DNA of 64,000 bases from a virus, in IMG/VR virus record IMGVR_UViG_3300046648_000141, positions 1 to 64,000 of that record, one strand, 5' to 3'. Each line of letters begins with the position of its first letter. Within the stretch, counting starts at the first letter, position 1. The translations under genes were made by a program, and so were the position numbers. This document shows, in pieces, positions 13,973-23,035 of this stretch. The notes under the pieces were generated by a model. It was not told the origin of the DNA. It saw only the letters and a program-made list of their open reading frames with translations, and made no database searches.

Positions 13973-15639
13973 CAGCCTGGGCCTTTGCCTGCCCGGACTG
14001 GGAGGAGCGACTCCTCACCGGGAAATCACTGATCCCGGACCTTCCGCTGGATGAGAGCGAGGCCCGGCGCGCGGTCTCTATTTTCGACAAGCTGCGTTTG
14101 CCTGACGTTCCCGGCCAGCCGCTATTGCGCGACGCCGCCGGCAACTGGCAGCGGGATATCGTCCGCGCGATCTTCGGCTCATTGATCGACGGCGTCCGCA
14201 TGGTGGGCGAAGTCTTTTGCATGGTGCCGAAGAAGAATTCGAAAACGACCGGCGGCGCCGCGATCACACTCACCGCTTTCCTGATGAATGCCCGGCCGCG
14301 CGCCGAACTGATCTATGTCGGGCCGACGCAGGAAGTGGCTGACCTCGCCTTTCAGCAGACCGTGGGCATGATTGAGGCCGACGAATACCTCGCGGCGCGC
14401 TTTCATGTGGCGCACCACACGAAGACCATCCTGGACCGCCGCAACAAGGCCCGGCTGAAGATCAAGACGTTCGACATGAAGGTGATCACCGGCTCGAAGC
14501 CGGTCTTCGTCCTCCTGGACGAGCTGCATCTGATGGCGACGATCAACGGCGCCGCGCGGATTATCGGTCAGATTAGGGGCGGTCTCCTGCCTAACCCGGA
14601 GGCGGTCCTGATCATGATCACGACGCAATCGGATGAACCGCCGGCCGGCGCCTTCAAAGCCGAACTGCAATATGCCAGGGCAATCCGCGATGGCCGCGTC
14701 AAGGGCTCGGTGCTGCCGATCCTCTATGAGTTCCCCGAAGCCATGCAGAAGCGGGCGGATTGGCGCGAGCCCGGAAACTGGCCGATGGTCCTACCCAATC
14801 TCGGGCGCTCAATCACCATCGACCGCCTTGTCAGCGACTACAGCGCGGCGCGGGAAAAGGGCGAAGAGGAAGAGCGCCGCTGGGCAAGCCAGCATCTGAA
14901 CGTCGAGATCGGTGTCGCCTTGCATAGCGACCGCTGGATTGGCGCCGACTATTGGATGAGTGCAGCGGACCCGGTCATCACCATCGACTCGCTGATTGAA
15001 GATTCCGACTGCGTTGTCTTCGGCATCGACGGTGGCGGCCTGGATGATCTTTACGGCCTCGCGGCGATCGGCCGGCACAAGGTCACCCGTGATTGGCGCC
15101 TATGGACGCACGCCTGGGCTCACACCGACGTCCTCAAGCTCCGGAAGGAAATTGCCGAACGCCTTCGGGATTTCGAGCGGGACGGCGATCTGACTATTTG
15201 CGAGCACCCGACGCAGGACGTTCGGGACATCGCTGACGTCATCCAACGCGCCCGCGATGCCGGCGTCCTGCCTGAGAAGGCCGGCGTGGGTCTCGATCCG
15301 GTCGGCGTCTCCGCAATGGTCGATGAGCTTGCCGTGCGCGGCATCACCGGCGAACAGGTCGTTGCCATTGCTCAGGGCTACCGGCTTTCCGGCGCCGTGT
15401 GGGGCATGGAGCGAAAGCTGAAGGACGGCACGCTCTGGCATGACGGTTCACCGATGATGGCGTGGTGCGTCGGCAACGCCAAGGTCGAGCAGCGCGGCAA
15501 TGCCGTGGTCATCACCAAACAGGCATCAGGCAAAGCAAAAATTGATCCGCTCGTCGCCGCCTTCGACGCGGCCATGCTGATGAGCCGGAACCCCGAGCCC
15601 CAACGGCAACCGACCTACCAAATGGTTTTCGTCGGATAA
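13951..15639 (+). CDS. terL: Terminase large subunit
   Basis: The ATPase and nuclease motor that packages DNA into proheads. VPKKNSKTT (92-100) is the deviant Walker A, VFVLLDELH (from 185) is Walker B with the catalytic E191, and FGIDGGGLDD places the first nuclease aspartate at D360. The C-terminal AAFDAAM carries a further acidic residue. It belongs to the Terminase_1 type common with HK97-like heads. A GTG at 13969 that overlaps the small-subunit stop (GTGA) may be the real start; the coordinates use the ATG. Confidence 0.93.
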   Translation: MGHLAPVTAWAFACPDWEERLLTGKSLIPDLPLDESEARRAVSIFDKLRLPDVPGQPLLRDAAGNWQRDIVRAIFGSLIDGVRMVGEVFCMVPKKNSKTTGGAAITLTAFLMNARPRAELIYVGPTQEVADLAFQQTVGMIEADEYLAARFHVAHHTKTILDRRNKARLKIKTFDMKVITGSKPVFVLLDELHLMATINGAARIIGQIRGGLLPNPEAVLIMITTQSDEPPAGAFKAELQYARAIRDGRVKGSVLPILYEFPEAMQKRADWREPGNWPMVLPNLGRSITIDRLVSDYSAAREKGEEEERRWASQHLNVEIGVALHSDRWIGADYWMSAADPVITIDSLIEDSDCVVFGIDGGGLDDLYGLAAIGRHKVTRDWRLWTHAWAHTDVLKLRKEIAERLRDFERDGDLTICEHPTQDVRDIADVIQRARDAGVLPEKAGVGLDPVGVSAMVDELAVRGITGEQVVAIAQGYRLSGAVWGMERKLKDGTLWHDGSPMMAWCVGNAKVEQRGNAVVITKQASGKAKIDPLVAAFDAAMLMSRNPEPQRQPTYQMVFVG

Positions 15640-15657
15640 CACCAGGACCAACCAGCC

Positions 15658-17628
15658 ATGAACAGAGCCTATTCAATCCTGACCGTGAAGGCGGTCGAGG
15701 ACGAGCAGCGCGTGATCCGGGGCACGGCGACCACGCCGACGCCCGACAGAATGGGCGACATCGTGGAGCCGCTGGGCGTCAAGTTCACAAACCCGATGCC
15801 GCTCCTGTGGCAGCACAAGAGCGACAAGCCGGTGGGCACCGTCACCTTCGACAAGCCGACGAAGAACGGCATCTCGTTCGAGGCCAAGCTGCCGAAGATC
15901 GAAGAGCCGGGCGCGCTGAAGGACCGCATCGACGAGGCATGGCAGTCGCTCAAGGCCGGACTTGTCACCGCCGTGTCGATCGGCTTCCGCACCATCGAAT
16001 ACGCCTTCATCGAAGCCACCGGCGGCATTCACTTCACCGAGACCGAAGTCCTGGAGCTGTCGCTGGTCACCATCCCGGCCCAGGCCGACGCAACCATTTC
16101 CCAAATCAAGTCGATTGATGCGCCCTTGCTAGCCGCGACTGGCAAACAGCCAAAGGCGTCAGATCGACCCGTCCCTCCCGGCGTCACGGGAAAATCCAAA
16201 CCCGTAAACCTGAAAGAGACATCAGCCATGAAAACGCTGGCAGAACAGATCGCCGCGCTTGAAGCCAAGCGCGCCGCGAACACCTCCCGCATGGAAGAGG
16301 TGATGCAGAAGAGCATCGAAGAAGGCCGCTCGACCGATGAGGCCGAGCAGGAGGAGTTCGACACGCTTGGGCAGGAAGTCGATGCAATCGACAAGGACCT
16401 CAAGCGCCTCAAGCTCCTGGAAAAGGCGAAGGCCAATTCCGCCACGCCGGTCACGCCGAAGGCTGAAACCGGCAAGGAAGCCTCCACCCTCCGCGCTGGC
16501 GTGTCCGTCAAGAACACCCAGAAGGCCGAGCCCGGCATCCAGTTCGCCCGCATCGCCAAGTGCATCGGCATGGCGAAGGGCAACATGATGCAGGCGGAGC
16601 AGATTGCCATCCAGCGCTATGGCGATCAGGACGTGGTCGTGAATGCGATCAAGGCCGCCGTCGCGGCCGGCGCGAACGTCAGCGGCAACTGGGCCGAAGA
16701 CCTCGTTGGCGACACCACCTCGGCGTTTGCCGACTTTGTCGAGTTCCTTCGTCCCCAGACGATCATCGGCAAGTTCGGCACCAACGGGATTCCCTCCCTC
16801 CGCCGGGTGCCGTTCCGCGTTCCTCTGATCGGCCAGACCGCCGGGGGTGACGGCTACTGGGTGGGTGAAGGGAAGCCGAAGCCGCTGACCGCGTTCGACT
16901 TCTCGCGCAACACGCTGGAGCCGCTGAAGGTGGCGAACATCGCCGTCGTCACTATGGAAGTCCTTCGCGACTCCAGCCCTTCGGCTGAGATGATCGTGCG
17001 CGACTCCCTGGCGGCAGCGCTCCGCGAACGTCTCGATACCGACTTCATCAATCCGGCCAAGGCCGCCTCTGCTGGCGTGTCCCCGGCCTCGATTACCAAT
17101 GGAGTCGCCGCGCCGAACTCGGCCGGCAATGATGCGGACTCCATCCGTGAGGACATCCGCACCATCTTCGGGACTTTCATCGCGGCCAACAACGCTCCGA
17201 CCTCGGGCGTGTGGATCATGGCAGCAACGACGGCCCTCTCGCTGTCGCTGATGCAGAATCCGCTCGGCCAGTCGGAGTTCCCCGGCATCAGCATGAACGG
17301 CGGCACGCTGTTCGGCCTGCCGGTGATCGTGTCCGAGTATGTCCCGACCGTCTCGGCCGGCGGCTATGTCTTCCTCGTCAACGCCCAGGACATCTATCTG
17401 GCAGACGAAGGCGGCATCACCCTCGACATGAGCCGCGAAGCCTCGCTGCAAATGAACGATGCTCCGACCACTCAGGATGCCACGACCGGCACCGGCACTT
17501 CGCTGGTCTCGCTGTGGCAGACCAACGCGGTCGGCTTCCTCGCCGAACGGACCATCAACTGGGCCAAGCGGCGTGCGAGCGCGGTCGCAGCGATCGACAC
17601 CGTGAATTGGGGCCAGCCCGGCTCCTGA
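15658..17628 (+). CDS. Prohead protease fused to major capsid protein, 656 aa
   Basis: Residues 1-165 are an HK97-type prohead protease: H53 in LLWQHKS, S107 in AVSIGFRT, and LELSLVTIPAQA after it. A linker and a coiled region (190-265, the scaffold-like delta domain) lead to the HK97 capsid fold (about 290-656; VGEGKPKPLTAFDFS, WIMAATT, LFGLPVIVSEYVP). Normally these are two genes. An internal ATG at 16228 (residue 191), with an AAAGAGA-type site, could give free capsid protein. Assembled capsid needs many copies, so internal initiation or cleavage is expected. Confidence 0.92.
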   Translation: MNRAYSILTVKAVEDEQRVIRGTATTPTPDRMGDIVEPLGVKFTNPMPLLWQHKSDKPVGTVTFDKPTKNGISFEAKLPKIEEPGALKDRIDEAWQSLKAGLVTAVSIGFRTIEYAFIEATGGIHFTETEVLELSLVTIPAQADATISQIKSIDAPLLAATGKQPKASDRPVPPGVTGKSKPVNLKETSAMKTLAEQIAALEAKRAANTSRMEEVMQKSIEEGRSTDEAEQEEFDTLGQEVDAIDKDLKRLKLLEKAKANSATPVTPKAETGKEASTLRAGVSVKNTQKAEPGIQFARIAKCIGMAKGNMMQAEQIAIQRYGDQDVVVNAIKAAVAAGANVSGNWAEDLVGDTTSAFADFVEFLRPQTIIGKFGTNGIPSLRRVPFRVPLIGQTAGGDGYWVGEGKPKPLTAFDFSRNTLEPLKVANIAVVTMEVLRDSSPSAEMIVRDSLAAALRERLDTDFINPAKAASAGVSPASITNGVAAPNSAGNDADSIREDIRTIFGTFIAANNAPTSGVWIMAATTALSLSLMQNPLGQSEFPGISMNGGTLFGLPVIVSEYVPTVSAGGYVFLVNAQDIYLADEGGITLDMSREASLQMNDAPTTQDATTGTGTSLVSLWQTNAVGFLAERTINWAKRRASAVAAIDTVNWGQPGS

Positions 17629-17635
17629 TCCTGAT

Positions 17636-17668
17636 CTGGCCGCGCTCTTCCGGGCGCGGCCAGTTTTT
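17636..17668 (+). terminator. Rho-independent terminator after the capsid gene
   Basis: Perfect 10-bp stem CTGGCCGCGC (17636-17645) with GCGCGGCCAG (17654-17663), an 8-base loop, then TTTTT. Such a stop directly after the capsid gene would raise the ratio of capsid to portal and tail transcripts by ending many messages here. Confidence 0.85.
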
Positions 17669-17714
17669 CCGTTTGTGGCGCCTCCGGCCTGAAACTCGCA
17701 AAGGACCCCCCGCT

Positions 17715-18044
17715 ATGAAATCTCAAGGCTACCTGACCCGCGCCATGCAGTCGTCCGATCCGCGTTATCTTCAGGTGTTGCTTCGGCTCGGTTATGTCAT
17801 TCCCTCCGCGCCAATGCCCGGCGGCCAAGCCGCTCCCGCTCCCGTACCGGCCGCACCAGTCGCAACCGCACCAGCCCCGGAGCCTGAAGAGACCGAAGAG
17901 GAAAAGGAGCTGAAGAAGGTCCGCGACGATTATGAGCGCGTGACCGGCAAACGCCCGTATTACGCCTGGGACGCGGCCGAGCTGCGGCGCCGCATTGCGG
18001 ACTTCCGGAAAGCGGAAGCCCATTCGCAGGGCAACCAGGGATAA
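17715..18044 (+). CDS. Hypothetical head-region protein, 109 aa
   Basis: The start at MKSQGYLTRA has AAGGA eight bases upstream. A proline/alanine-rich linker (about 35-60) is followed by a charged module (KKVRDDYERVTGKRPYYAWD, AAELRRRIADF) that looks like a small HeH/SAP-type fold. It lies between capsid and portal. It may be a head accessory protein; the family is not known to me. Confidence 0.65.
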   Translation: MKSQGYLTRAMQSSDPRYLQVLLRLGYVIPSAPMPGGQAAPAPVPAAPVATAPAPEPEETEEEKELKKVRDDYERVTGKRPYYAWDAAELRRRIADFRKAEAHSQGNQG

Positions 18045-18050
18045 ATCAAG

Positions 18051-19412
18051 GTGCGGCTATTCGGAATCCCCCTCCCGTTCACCGGCGAGCGCAAGGCGCT
18101 TTCGTCCGTCACTGAAAACCGCGCCGGCTGGTTTCGTGTCTTCGAAAGCTTCTCCGGCGCGTGGCAGCAGAACATCACGGTCGATCGCGACCTCGTGCTG
18201 TCCTATCACGCTATTTACGCCTGCATGACGCTGATCGCGGCGGACATCTCCAAGCTGCGCATCAAGCTCGTCCAGCAGGACCCCGATACCGGCATCTGGA
18301 GCGAAATCAGGAATAACGCCTACACGCCCGTGCTCCGCAAACCGAACCCCTATCAGAACCGCATCCAGTTCCTTGAAAACTGGATTTTGTCGAAGCTCAT
18401 TCGCGGCAACACTTACGTCCTGAAGGTGCGCGACAATCGCGGCGTGGTCACCGGCATGTATGTGCTGGACCCTAACCGGGTCACGCCGTTGGTCTCGGAT
18501 AGCGGCGAGGTGTTCTATCAGCTCATGACCGACAATCTGGCGGCGATCGAAAGCGATATCGTCGTGCCGGCGCGGGAGATCATCCATGACCGGATGAACT
18601 GCCTGTTTCACCCGCTTGTCGGCGTGTCGCCAATCTTCGCGGCCGGCGTCGCCGCCACACAGGGCCTCCGCATCCAGAATAACTCGGCCAACTTCTTCGG
18701 CAACAATAGCCAGCCGGGCGGCATCCTGACGGCGGCGGGCGCGATTTCCGATGACACGGCGGCACGGCTAAAGGCGGCCTGGGAATCCGGCTACACGGGC
18801 AAGAATGCCGGCAAGATCGCCGTTGTCGGCGACGGGCTGGAGTTCAAGCAGCTCACGCTGACGGCGGAAGACAGCCAGTTGATCGAGCAATTGCGCTGGA
18901 CCTCCGAAGTGGTTTGCTCGGTCTTTCACGTTCCGCCCTACAAGATCGGCGTCGGCCCAATGCCGACCTACAACAATATTCAGTCACTGAACGTAGAATA
19001 TTATTCTCAGTGCCTGCAAAAGCTGATCGAGGACGCCGAGCTGTGCCTTGATGAAGGGCTACAGACGAAAGAGGGGGTCGGCACCGAGTTTGACCTCAAG
19101 GGCCTTCTGCGGATGGACAGCGTCACGCAGATGGAAATGCTGGACAAGGGCATCAAGGCCGGTTTGCTTTCACCCGACGAAGGCCGCCGCGATCTTGATT
19201 TGCCCCCGGTTCCCGGCGGTAACACGCCATACCTTCAGCAGCAAAACTACTCGCTTGCCGCCCTGGCGAAGCGTGATGCCCAGGAGAACCCATTCGGCGC
19301 ATCCAAGCCGGCACCAGCACCGGCAGAAGAACCGGCACCACCGGCGAATGACAATGCAATTGAGGCCGAGGCCCGCGCCGCTCTCATCGAACTCTACAAG
19401 GGACTCCGCTGA
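18051..19412 (+). CDS. Portal protein (HK97 family)
   Basis: GTG start six bases after the previous stop. The text YHAIYACMTLIAADISKLRI, KPNPYQNRIQFLENWILSKL, GNTYVLKVRDNRGVV and VFHVPPYKIGVG is typical of HK97-like portals, the dodecameric channel at the capsid vertex. The C-terminal 60 residues are a proline/alanine-rich tail. In most HK97-type phages portal comes before protease and capsid; here it comes after. Confidence 0.92.
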   Translation: MRLFGIPLPFTGERKALSSVTENRAGWFRVFESFSGAWQQNITVDRDLVLSYHAIYACMTLIAADISKLRIKLVQQDPDTGIWSEIRNNAYTPVLRKPNPYQNRIQFLENWILSKLIRGNTYVLKVRDNRGVVTGMYVLDPNRVTPLVSDSGEVFYQLMTDNLAAIESDIVVPAREIIHDRMNCLFHPLVGVSPIFAAGVAATQGLRIQNNSANFFGNNSQPGGILTAAGAISDDTAARLKAAWESGYTGKNAGKIAVVGDGLEFKQLTLTAEDSQLIEQLRWTSEVVCSVFHVPPYKIGVGPMPTYNNIQSLNVEYYSQCLQKLIEDAELCLDEGLQTKEGVGTEFDLKGLLRMDSVTQMEMLDKGIKAGLLSPDEGRRDLDLPPVPGGNTPYLQQQNYSLAALAKRDAQENPFGASKPAPAPAEEPAPPANDNAIEAEARAALIELYKGLR

Positions 19413-20707
19413 TGGCCGGTTTCGATTTCGACGGAAAGGCGTTTGGCGTGGAAATCGTCAGCGTCGTGAAGGATTATCTTGAGCGAAACCTTTCCCCGGT
19501 GATCGTTCGGCTTGATGCGCTGGAAAAGCGCCTGGCAGAGCAACCGGCTCCAAAGAACGGAGTCGACGGCAAGGATGGACAGGCAGGCAAGGACGGCGCC
19601 GACGCTGACCCGGAAATCGTCGCGGAGCTGGCACGGCAGAAGATCGCCGGCGAGCTGGCGGAGCTACGGGCGACGGTCGAAGCCATCCCGCCGGCACCGG
19701 AACTGCCGGACGTGGCCGCAATGATCGAGCGCGCCGTGAATGCGCTTCCCACTGAGGAAACCGTCGCGGCGATGATCGAAAAGCGCGTTTCAGAGCTGCC
19801 GGAGCCGCCGGCACTGCCAGAGCCGCCGGATGTCGGCGCAATGATCGAAAACGCCATGCTTCCCTATGAGAAAGCCGTCGAGGCGCTGATCGAGAAGCAT
19901 ATCGCGGAGCTGCCGCCGTTGCCGGAGCTGCCGGAGCTACCGGACGTAGAAGGCATGATCAAAGCAGCGATCGAGACGGTTCCCACGGTCGATGAGGCCG
20001 CTATCCGGACCATGATCGAAGCTCAGATCGCGGAGCTGCCGAAGCCGCAGGACGGCAAAAGCGTGACCGTCGAGGACGTGACGCCGCTCATTGATGAGAA
20101 GGTCGCCAAGGCTGTTGCTGCGATCCCGGTGCCGAAGGACGGCGCACCGGGCAAGGATGGAATCGACGGTAAAGAGGGCGCCCCCGGCAAGGATGGCGTC
20201 GGCTTCGCCGGTGCGATCATCGACCGCTCCGGCCACCTGAACATGACCCTCACCGACGGTCAGACACGCGACCTCGGCCCGGTCGTCGGCAAGGATGGCA
20301 AGGACGGCGAGCCCGGCAAGGATGGAGCTCCAGGCGAAGACGGCCTGGGCTTCGAAGAGATGGACGAAATCCTGGACGAAGACGGCCGGACCATCATCCG
20401 CCGCTATTCGCGCGACGGCCGGATCAAGGAATATCGTCACACCTTCGGCGTCGTGCTGGATAAAGGCGTCTTCAAGGACGGCACTGAATATCAGCGCGGC
20501 GACGGCGTGTCCTATGGCGGTTCCTTCTGGATCGCTCAGGGCACGACCACGGACAAGCCGGACGACAAAACCGAAACCGGGCGGAAGAGCTGGCGGCTTG
20601 CCGTCAAACGCGGCCGGGATGGCAAGGACGGCATCGTGAAGGCCGAAAAGAAGGTGGAGCCGATCAAGGTCGGCGTTCCTTCGAAGGATGGTGGCGATGA
20701 CGATTAA
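19412..20707 (+). CDS. Collagen-like repeat protein, 431 aa
   Basis: Overlaps the portal stop by one base. Three blocks of Gly-X-Y triplets (GKDGQAGKDGADA near 55; GAPGKDGIDGKEGAPGKDG near 245; GKDGKDGEPGKDGAPGEDG near 290) are linked by acidic proline-rich coils (ELPEPPALPEPPDV). The end (EYQRGDGVSYGGSFWIAQGT) resembles a chitin-binding CBM5/12 module. It is probably a trimeric virion fibre that binds sugar, placed at the head or neck judging from its neighbours. Confidence 0.8.
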   Translation: MAGFDFDGKAFGVEIVSVVKDYLERNLSPVIVRLDALEKRLAEQPAPKNGVDGKDGQAGKDGADADPEIVAELARQKIAGELAELRATVEAIPPAPELPDVAAMIERAVNALPTEETVAAMIEKRVSELPEPPALPEPPDVGAMIENAMLPYEKAVEALIEKHIAELPPLPELPELPDVEGMIKAAIETVPTVDEAAIRTMIEAQIAELPKPQDGKSVTVEDVTPLIDEKVAKAVAAIPVPKDGAPGKDGIDGKEGAPGKDGVGFAGAIIDRSGHLNMTLTDGQTRDLGPVVGKDGKDGEPGKDGAPGEDGLGFEEMDEILDEDGRTIIRRYSRDGRIKEYRHTFGVVLDKGVFKDGTEYQRGDGVSYGGSFWIAQGTTTDKPDDKTETGRKSWRLAVKRGRDGKDGIVKAEKKVEPIKVGVPSKDGGDDD

Positions 20708-21035
20708 GCTGGTCTCACTGGCAAGGGTCAAAAGCGCCCTCCGCATTGACACCAACATCGATGATGAGCTGCTTGACGCCTACATCGCGGCGGCGTCGGC
20801 GGCCGTGGTCAATTATCTCAAGGCGCAAGCCGAGGTATTGCTCGATCTGGATAGCGGCGGTGAAATGCCGTCCGGCACCGAAGTGCCAGCGGAGATCGAA
20901 ATCGCCACGATCATCCTTGTCGGGCATTTCTACAAGGAACCGGACGGGGACGCCGAAGGGGCGTTCGAGCGGGGCTATTTGCCGAAGAAGGTGACGGCCC
21001 TCCTCTATCCCTTGCGTGATCCTGCCTTTGTATGA
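20697..21035 (+). CDS. Head-tail connector protein (gp6-like), 112 aa
   Basis: The start at MTIKLVSLARVKSAL has AAGGATGG upstream. The text LRIDTNIDDELLDAYIAAASAAVVNYL and FYKEPDGDAEGAFERGYLPK is the all-helical gp6-like connector that forms a ring under the portal. It overlaps the stop of the collagen-like gene. Confidence 0.85.
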   Translation: MTIKLVSLARVKSALRIDTNIDDELLDAYIAAASAAVVNYLKAQAEVLLDLDSGGEMPSGTEVPAEIEIATIILVGHFYKEPDGDAEGAFERGYLPKKVTALLYPLRDPAFV

Positions 21036-21664
21036 GCGACCGTGGGCGGCGGCCGGACTGGTTCCCTGATTGGTCAGGGCAGACATGCGTCATCGTCGCT
21101 TCCGGACCGTCCGCGAAGGACGCGCCGATTGAAGCCGCGATCGACCGGGCGCGCTTCATGGTGATCAACACCTCCTGGAGGTTGGCGCCGTGGGCCGACA
21201 TCCTCTTCGCCTGTGACGCGGCGTGGTGGAACCATTCCCAAGGTTGCAAGGCGTTCAAGGGCATGAAGGTCACCACCGACAAGGTGGCGGCCCGCACCTT
21301 CCCGGATATCCATCTGGTCGAATGCCTCAAGCCCGACGATCGCCTGATCCTCAAGCCGGTCGGGACGATCGGATGGGGCGGCAATAGCGGTTTTCACTGC
21401 CTCAATCTCGCGGTGCAGGCCCAATGCGCCAAGATCATCCTTGTCGGCTACGACATGACGCTCACCGGCGGTCTGCATTGGCACGGGGCGCACCCGGACG
21501 GCATGAGCAACCCGAGGTCCGGCAACGTCGAGCGCTGGCGCCGGGCGGTCGATGCAGCGGCAAAGGTCATCAAGCCGCTGGGTATCAAGGTCATCAACTG
21601 CTCGCCGGTTTCGATGCTCCAGAACTATCCGAAAATGACATTCGAGGAAGCGCTGGAAGCATGA
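21032..21664 (+). CDS. DUF115/MptE-like glycosyl- or pyrophosphotransferase-like protein
   Basis: CVIVASGPSAKDAPIEAA followed by VINTSWRLAPWADILFACDA and IILVGYDMTL is the Rossmann-like pattern of DUF115 (6-hydroxymethylpterin pyrophosphokinase MptE-like), a fold related to sialyl- and other glycosyltransferases. It forms an overlapping trio with the next two genes. Action on a sugar nucleotide is likely; acceptor unknown. Confidence 0.7.
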   Translation: MSDRGRRPDWFPDWSGQTCVIVASGPSAKDAPIEAAIDRARFMVINTSWRLAPWADILFACDAAWWNHSQGCKAFKGMKVTTDKVAARTFPDIHLVECLKPDDRLILKPVGTIGWGGNSGFHCLNLAVQAQCAKIILVGYDMTLTGGLHWHGAHPDGMSNPRSGNVERWRRAVDAAAKVIKPLGIKVINCSPVSMLQNYPKMTFEEALEA

Positions 21665-22263
21665 CGAAAGTGAAGACGGTTGCTTGTGTCCTCCGCTCCG
21701 GGGGCGAATACGCGCCGCACCACGTCACGCGATTGCGCGATCAGGTGGCGGAGCATTTGCCCGGCGCCGATTTTCGCTGCCTGTCCGACACAAGCGTTTC
21801 CGGAATCGAATGCATCCCGCTTCGCTACACGTGGCCGGGATGGTGGGCGAAGATGGAGCTTTTCCGTCCGGACCTTCCTGACGACTGGCTCTTCTTCGAC
21901 CTGGACACAAGCATCGTCGGCAGTCTCGCGGACATGGCGGCGGTCGAGGGGCCGGTGATCATGCGTGACGTTTACCGGCCGGGCGGCTGGCAAAGCAGCG
22001 TCATGGCAATTCCGCATGAGATCAAGGCCACGATCTGGGAGGCTTTCACCGTCGCGCCGGAGAGCCGGATGCGGTTCGCGGTCGGCGGAGATCAGGTTTT
22101 TCTTGAGCGCTGCAAAGGCGTCGATTGGCGGCTGTGGCAGGACGTTTTGCCCGGTCAATTGTGCTCGTACAAGGCGGACGTGCGCCGGCTCGGTCGCAAG
22201 CCGCGCGGCGTCCGGGCGGTGATCTTCCACGGCAAACCGCGACCCTGGGAGGTAGGATGGTGA
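21661..22263 (+). CDS. Putative GT-A type glycosyltransferase, 200 aa
   Basis: The start at MTKVKTVACVLRSGGEYAP overlaps the previous gene by ATGA. WLFFDLDTSIVGSLADM holds a DxD motif (DLDT) as used to bind a metal and nucleotide-sugar, preceded by FRCLSDTSVSGIECIPL, typical of small GT-A enzymes. It is placed among head-tail genes, so a virion protein or the host surface may be the acceptor. Confidence 0.72.
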   Translation: MTKVKTVACVLRSGGEYAPHHVTRLRDQVAEHLPGADFRCLSDTSVSGIECIPLRYTWPGWWAKMELFRPDLPDDWLFFDLDTSIVGSLADMAAVEGPVIMRDVYRPGGWQSSVMAIPHEIKATIWEAFTVAPESRMRFAVGGDQVFLERCKGVDWRLWQDVLPGQLCSYKADVRRLGRKPRGVRAVIFHGKPRPWEVGW

Positions 22264-22820
22264 AGCCCTTCGAACAGCGCGGCGGCGCAATCATCCGCCG
22301 CCTGCCGCAGAACGCGCGTGTGGCCGAGGTCGGCGTGCTGATCGGCATCTTGTCCGAGTATCTGCTCCGCAACCGGACGGATATCACTCTTTACATGGTC
22401 GATAGCTGGCTTGAGGCCGGCGAACAGCCCGATCAATACCGCGCCACCGGCGACGTGCACGCCAACCATAATCGCAAGATCGTCCGCGATCATCGCGCCC
22501 AGGCGGAGAACCGCGCCCGGCATTTTCACGGTCGCGCGCAAGTCATGGCGGTGCCCTCGCTTGCGGCTGCGACCCGGTTTAATGACGCCGAACTCGATCT
22601 GGTCTTCCTGGATGCTGATCACAGCTATGCCGGCGTCAGGGCTGACATCGCGGCGTGGCTACCGAAGGTTAAGCCGGGCGGCTGGATCGGCGGCCATGAT
22701 TACAAGAACCCCGATCCGGCGTTCCGCTTCGGCGTCACGGAAGCGGTCGATGAATGGGCCGAGGCGACCGGGCGCAAGATCGAAACCGACGCCAATTTCA
22801 CTTGGTTTGCGAGGGTGTGA
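22257..22820 (+). CDS. SAM-dependent methyltransferase (Methyltransf_24-like), 187 aa
   Basis: The start at MVKPFEQRGG has GGGAGG upstream and overlaps the glycosyltransferase stop. RVAEVGVLIGILSEYLL is the SAM loop in the AEVGV variant. DLVFLDADHSYAGVRADIAAWLP and GGWIGGHDY are typical of the sugar/O-methyltransferase group (Methyltransf_24). With its two neighbours it makes a small glycan-modifying cassette. Confidence 0.8.
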   Translation: MVKPFEQRGGAIIRRLPQNARVAEVGVLIGILSEYLLRNRTDITLYMVDSWLEAGEQPDQYRATGDVHANHNRKIVRDHRAQAENRARHFHGRAQVMAVPSLAAATRFNDAELDLVFLDADHSYAGVRADIAAWLPKVKPGGWIGGHDYKNPDPAFRFGVTEAVDEWAEATGRKIETDANFTWFARV

Positions 22821-23035
22821 TGGCTCCAGTTTCTCCGAAGACGGCCCGGCTGGAAATCAGGGTGGATCAGCGTGGCAAGTTCCGCGCCTACTATGACGGC
22901 GAGCCTATGAGGGGCGTCGTCGCCGTCGATCTCAATCACCAATACGGCCAGCTCGCGACCACGACCGTGACCTTCGCCGGCGTGGCTACCCGGCTGGCGA
23001 CCGAAGTTACAGATGAGGTTGAAGATGGCGACTAA
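22820..23035 (+). CDS. Hypothetical protein, 71 aa
   Basis: Starts one base into the previous stop (TGATG). It is beta-rich (LEIRVDQRGKFRAYYDGEPM, TTVTFAGVATRLATEV) and precedes the head-tail adaptor gene, which it overlaps. It may be a small structural or accessory protein; no family name. Confidence 0.6.
   Translation: MAPVSPKTARLEIRVDQRGKFRAYYDGEPMRGVVAVDLNHQYGQLATTTVTFAGVATRLATEVTDEVEDGD

Noticed and set aside
16222-17451. Open frame of 409 codons antisense to the capsid gene
   Set aside because: The capsid protein on the plus strand is certain. The antisense product has no recognisable domain and reflects codon bias.
19560-20650. GKDG-coding repeats as a tandem DNA repeat or mobile element
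   Set aside because: The repetition is at protein level (Gly-X-Y). The codons vary and the frame is kept, so it is a collagen-like gene.
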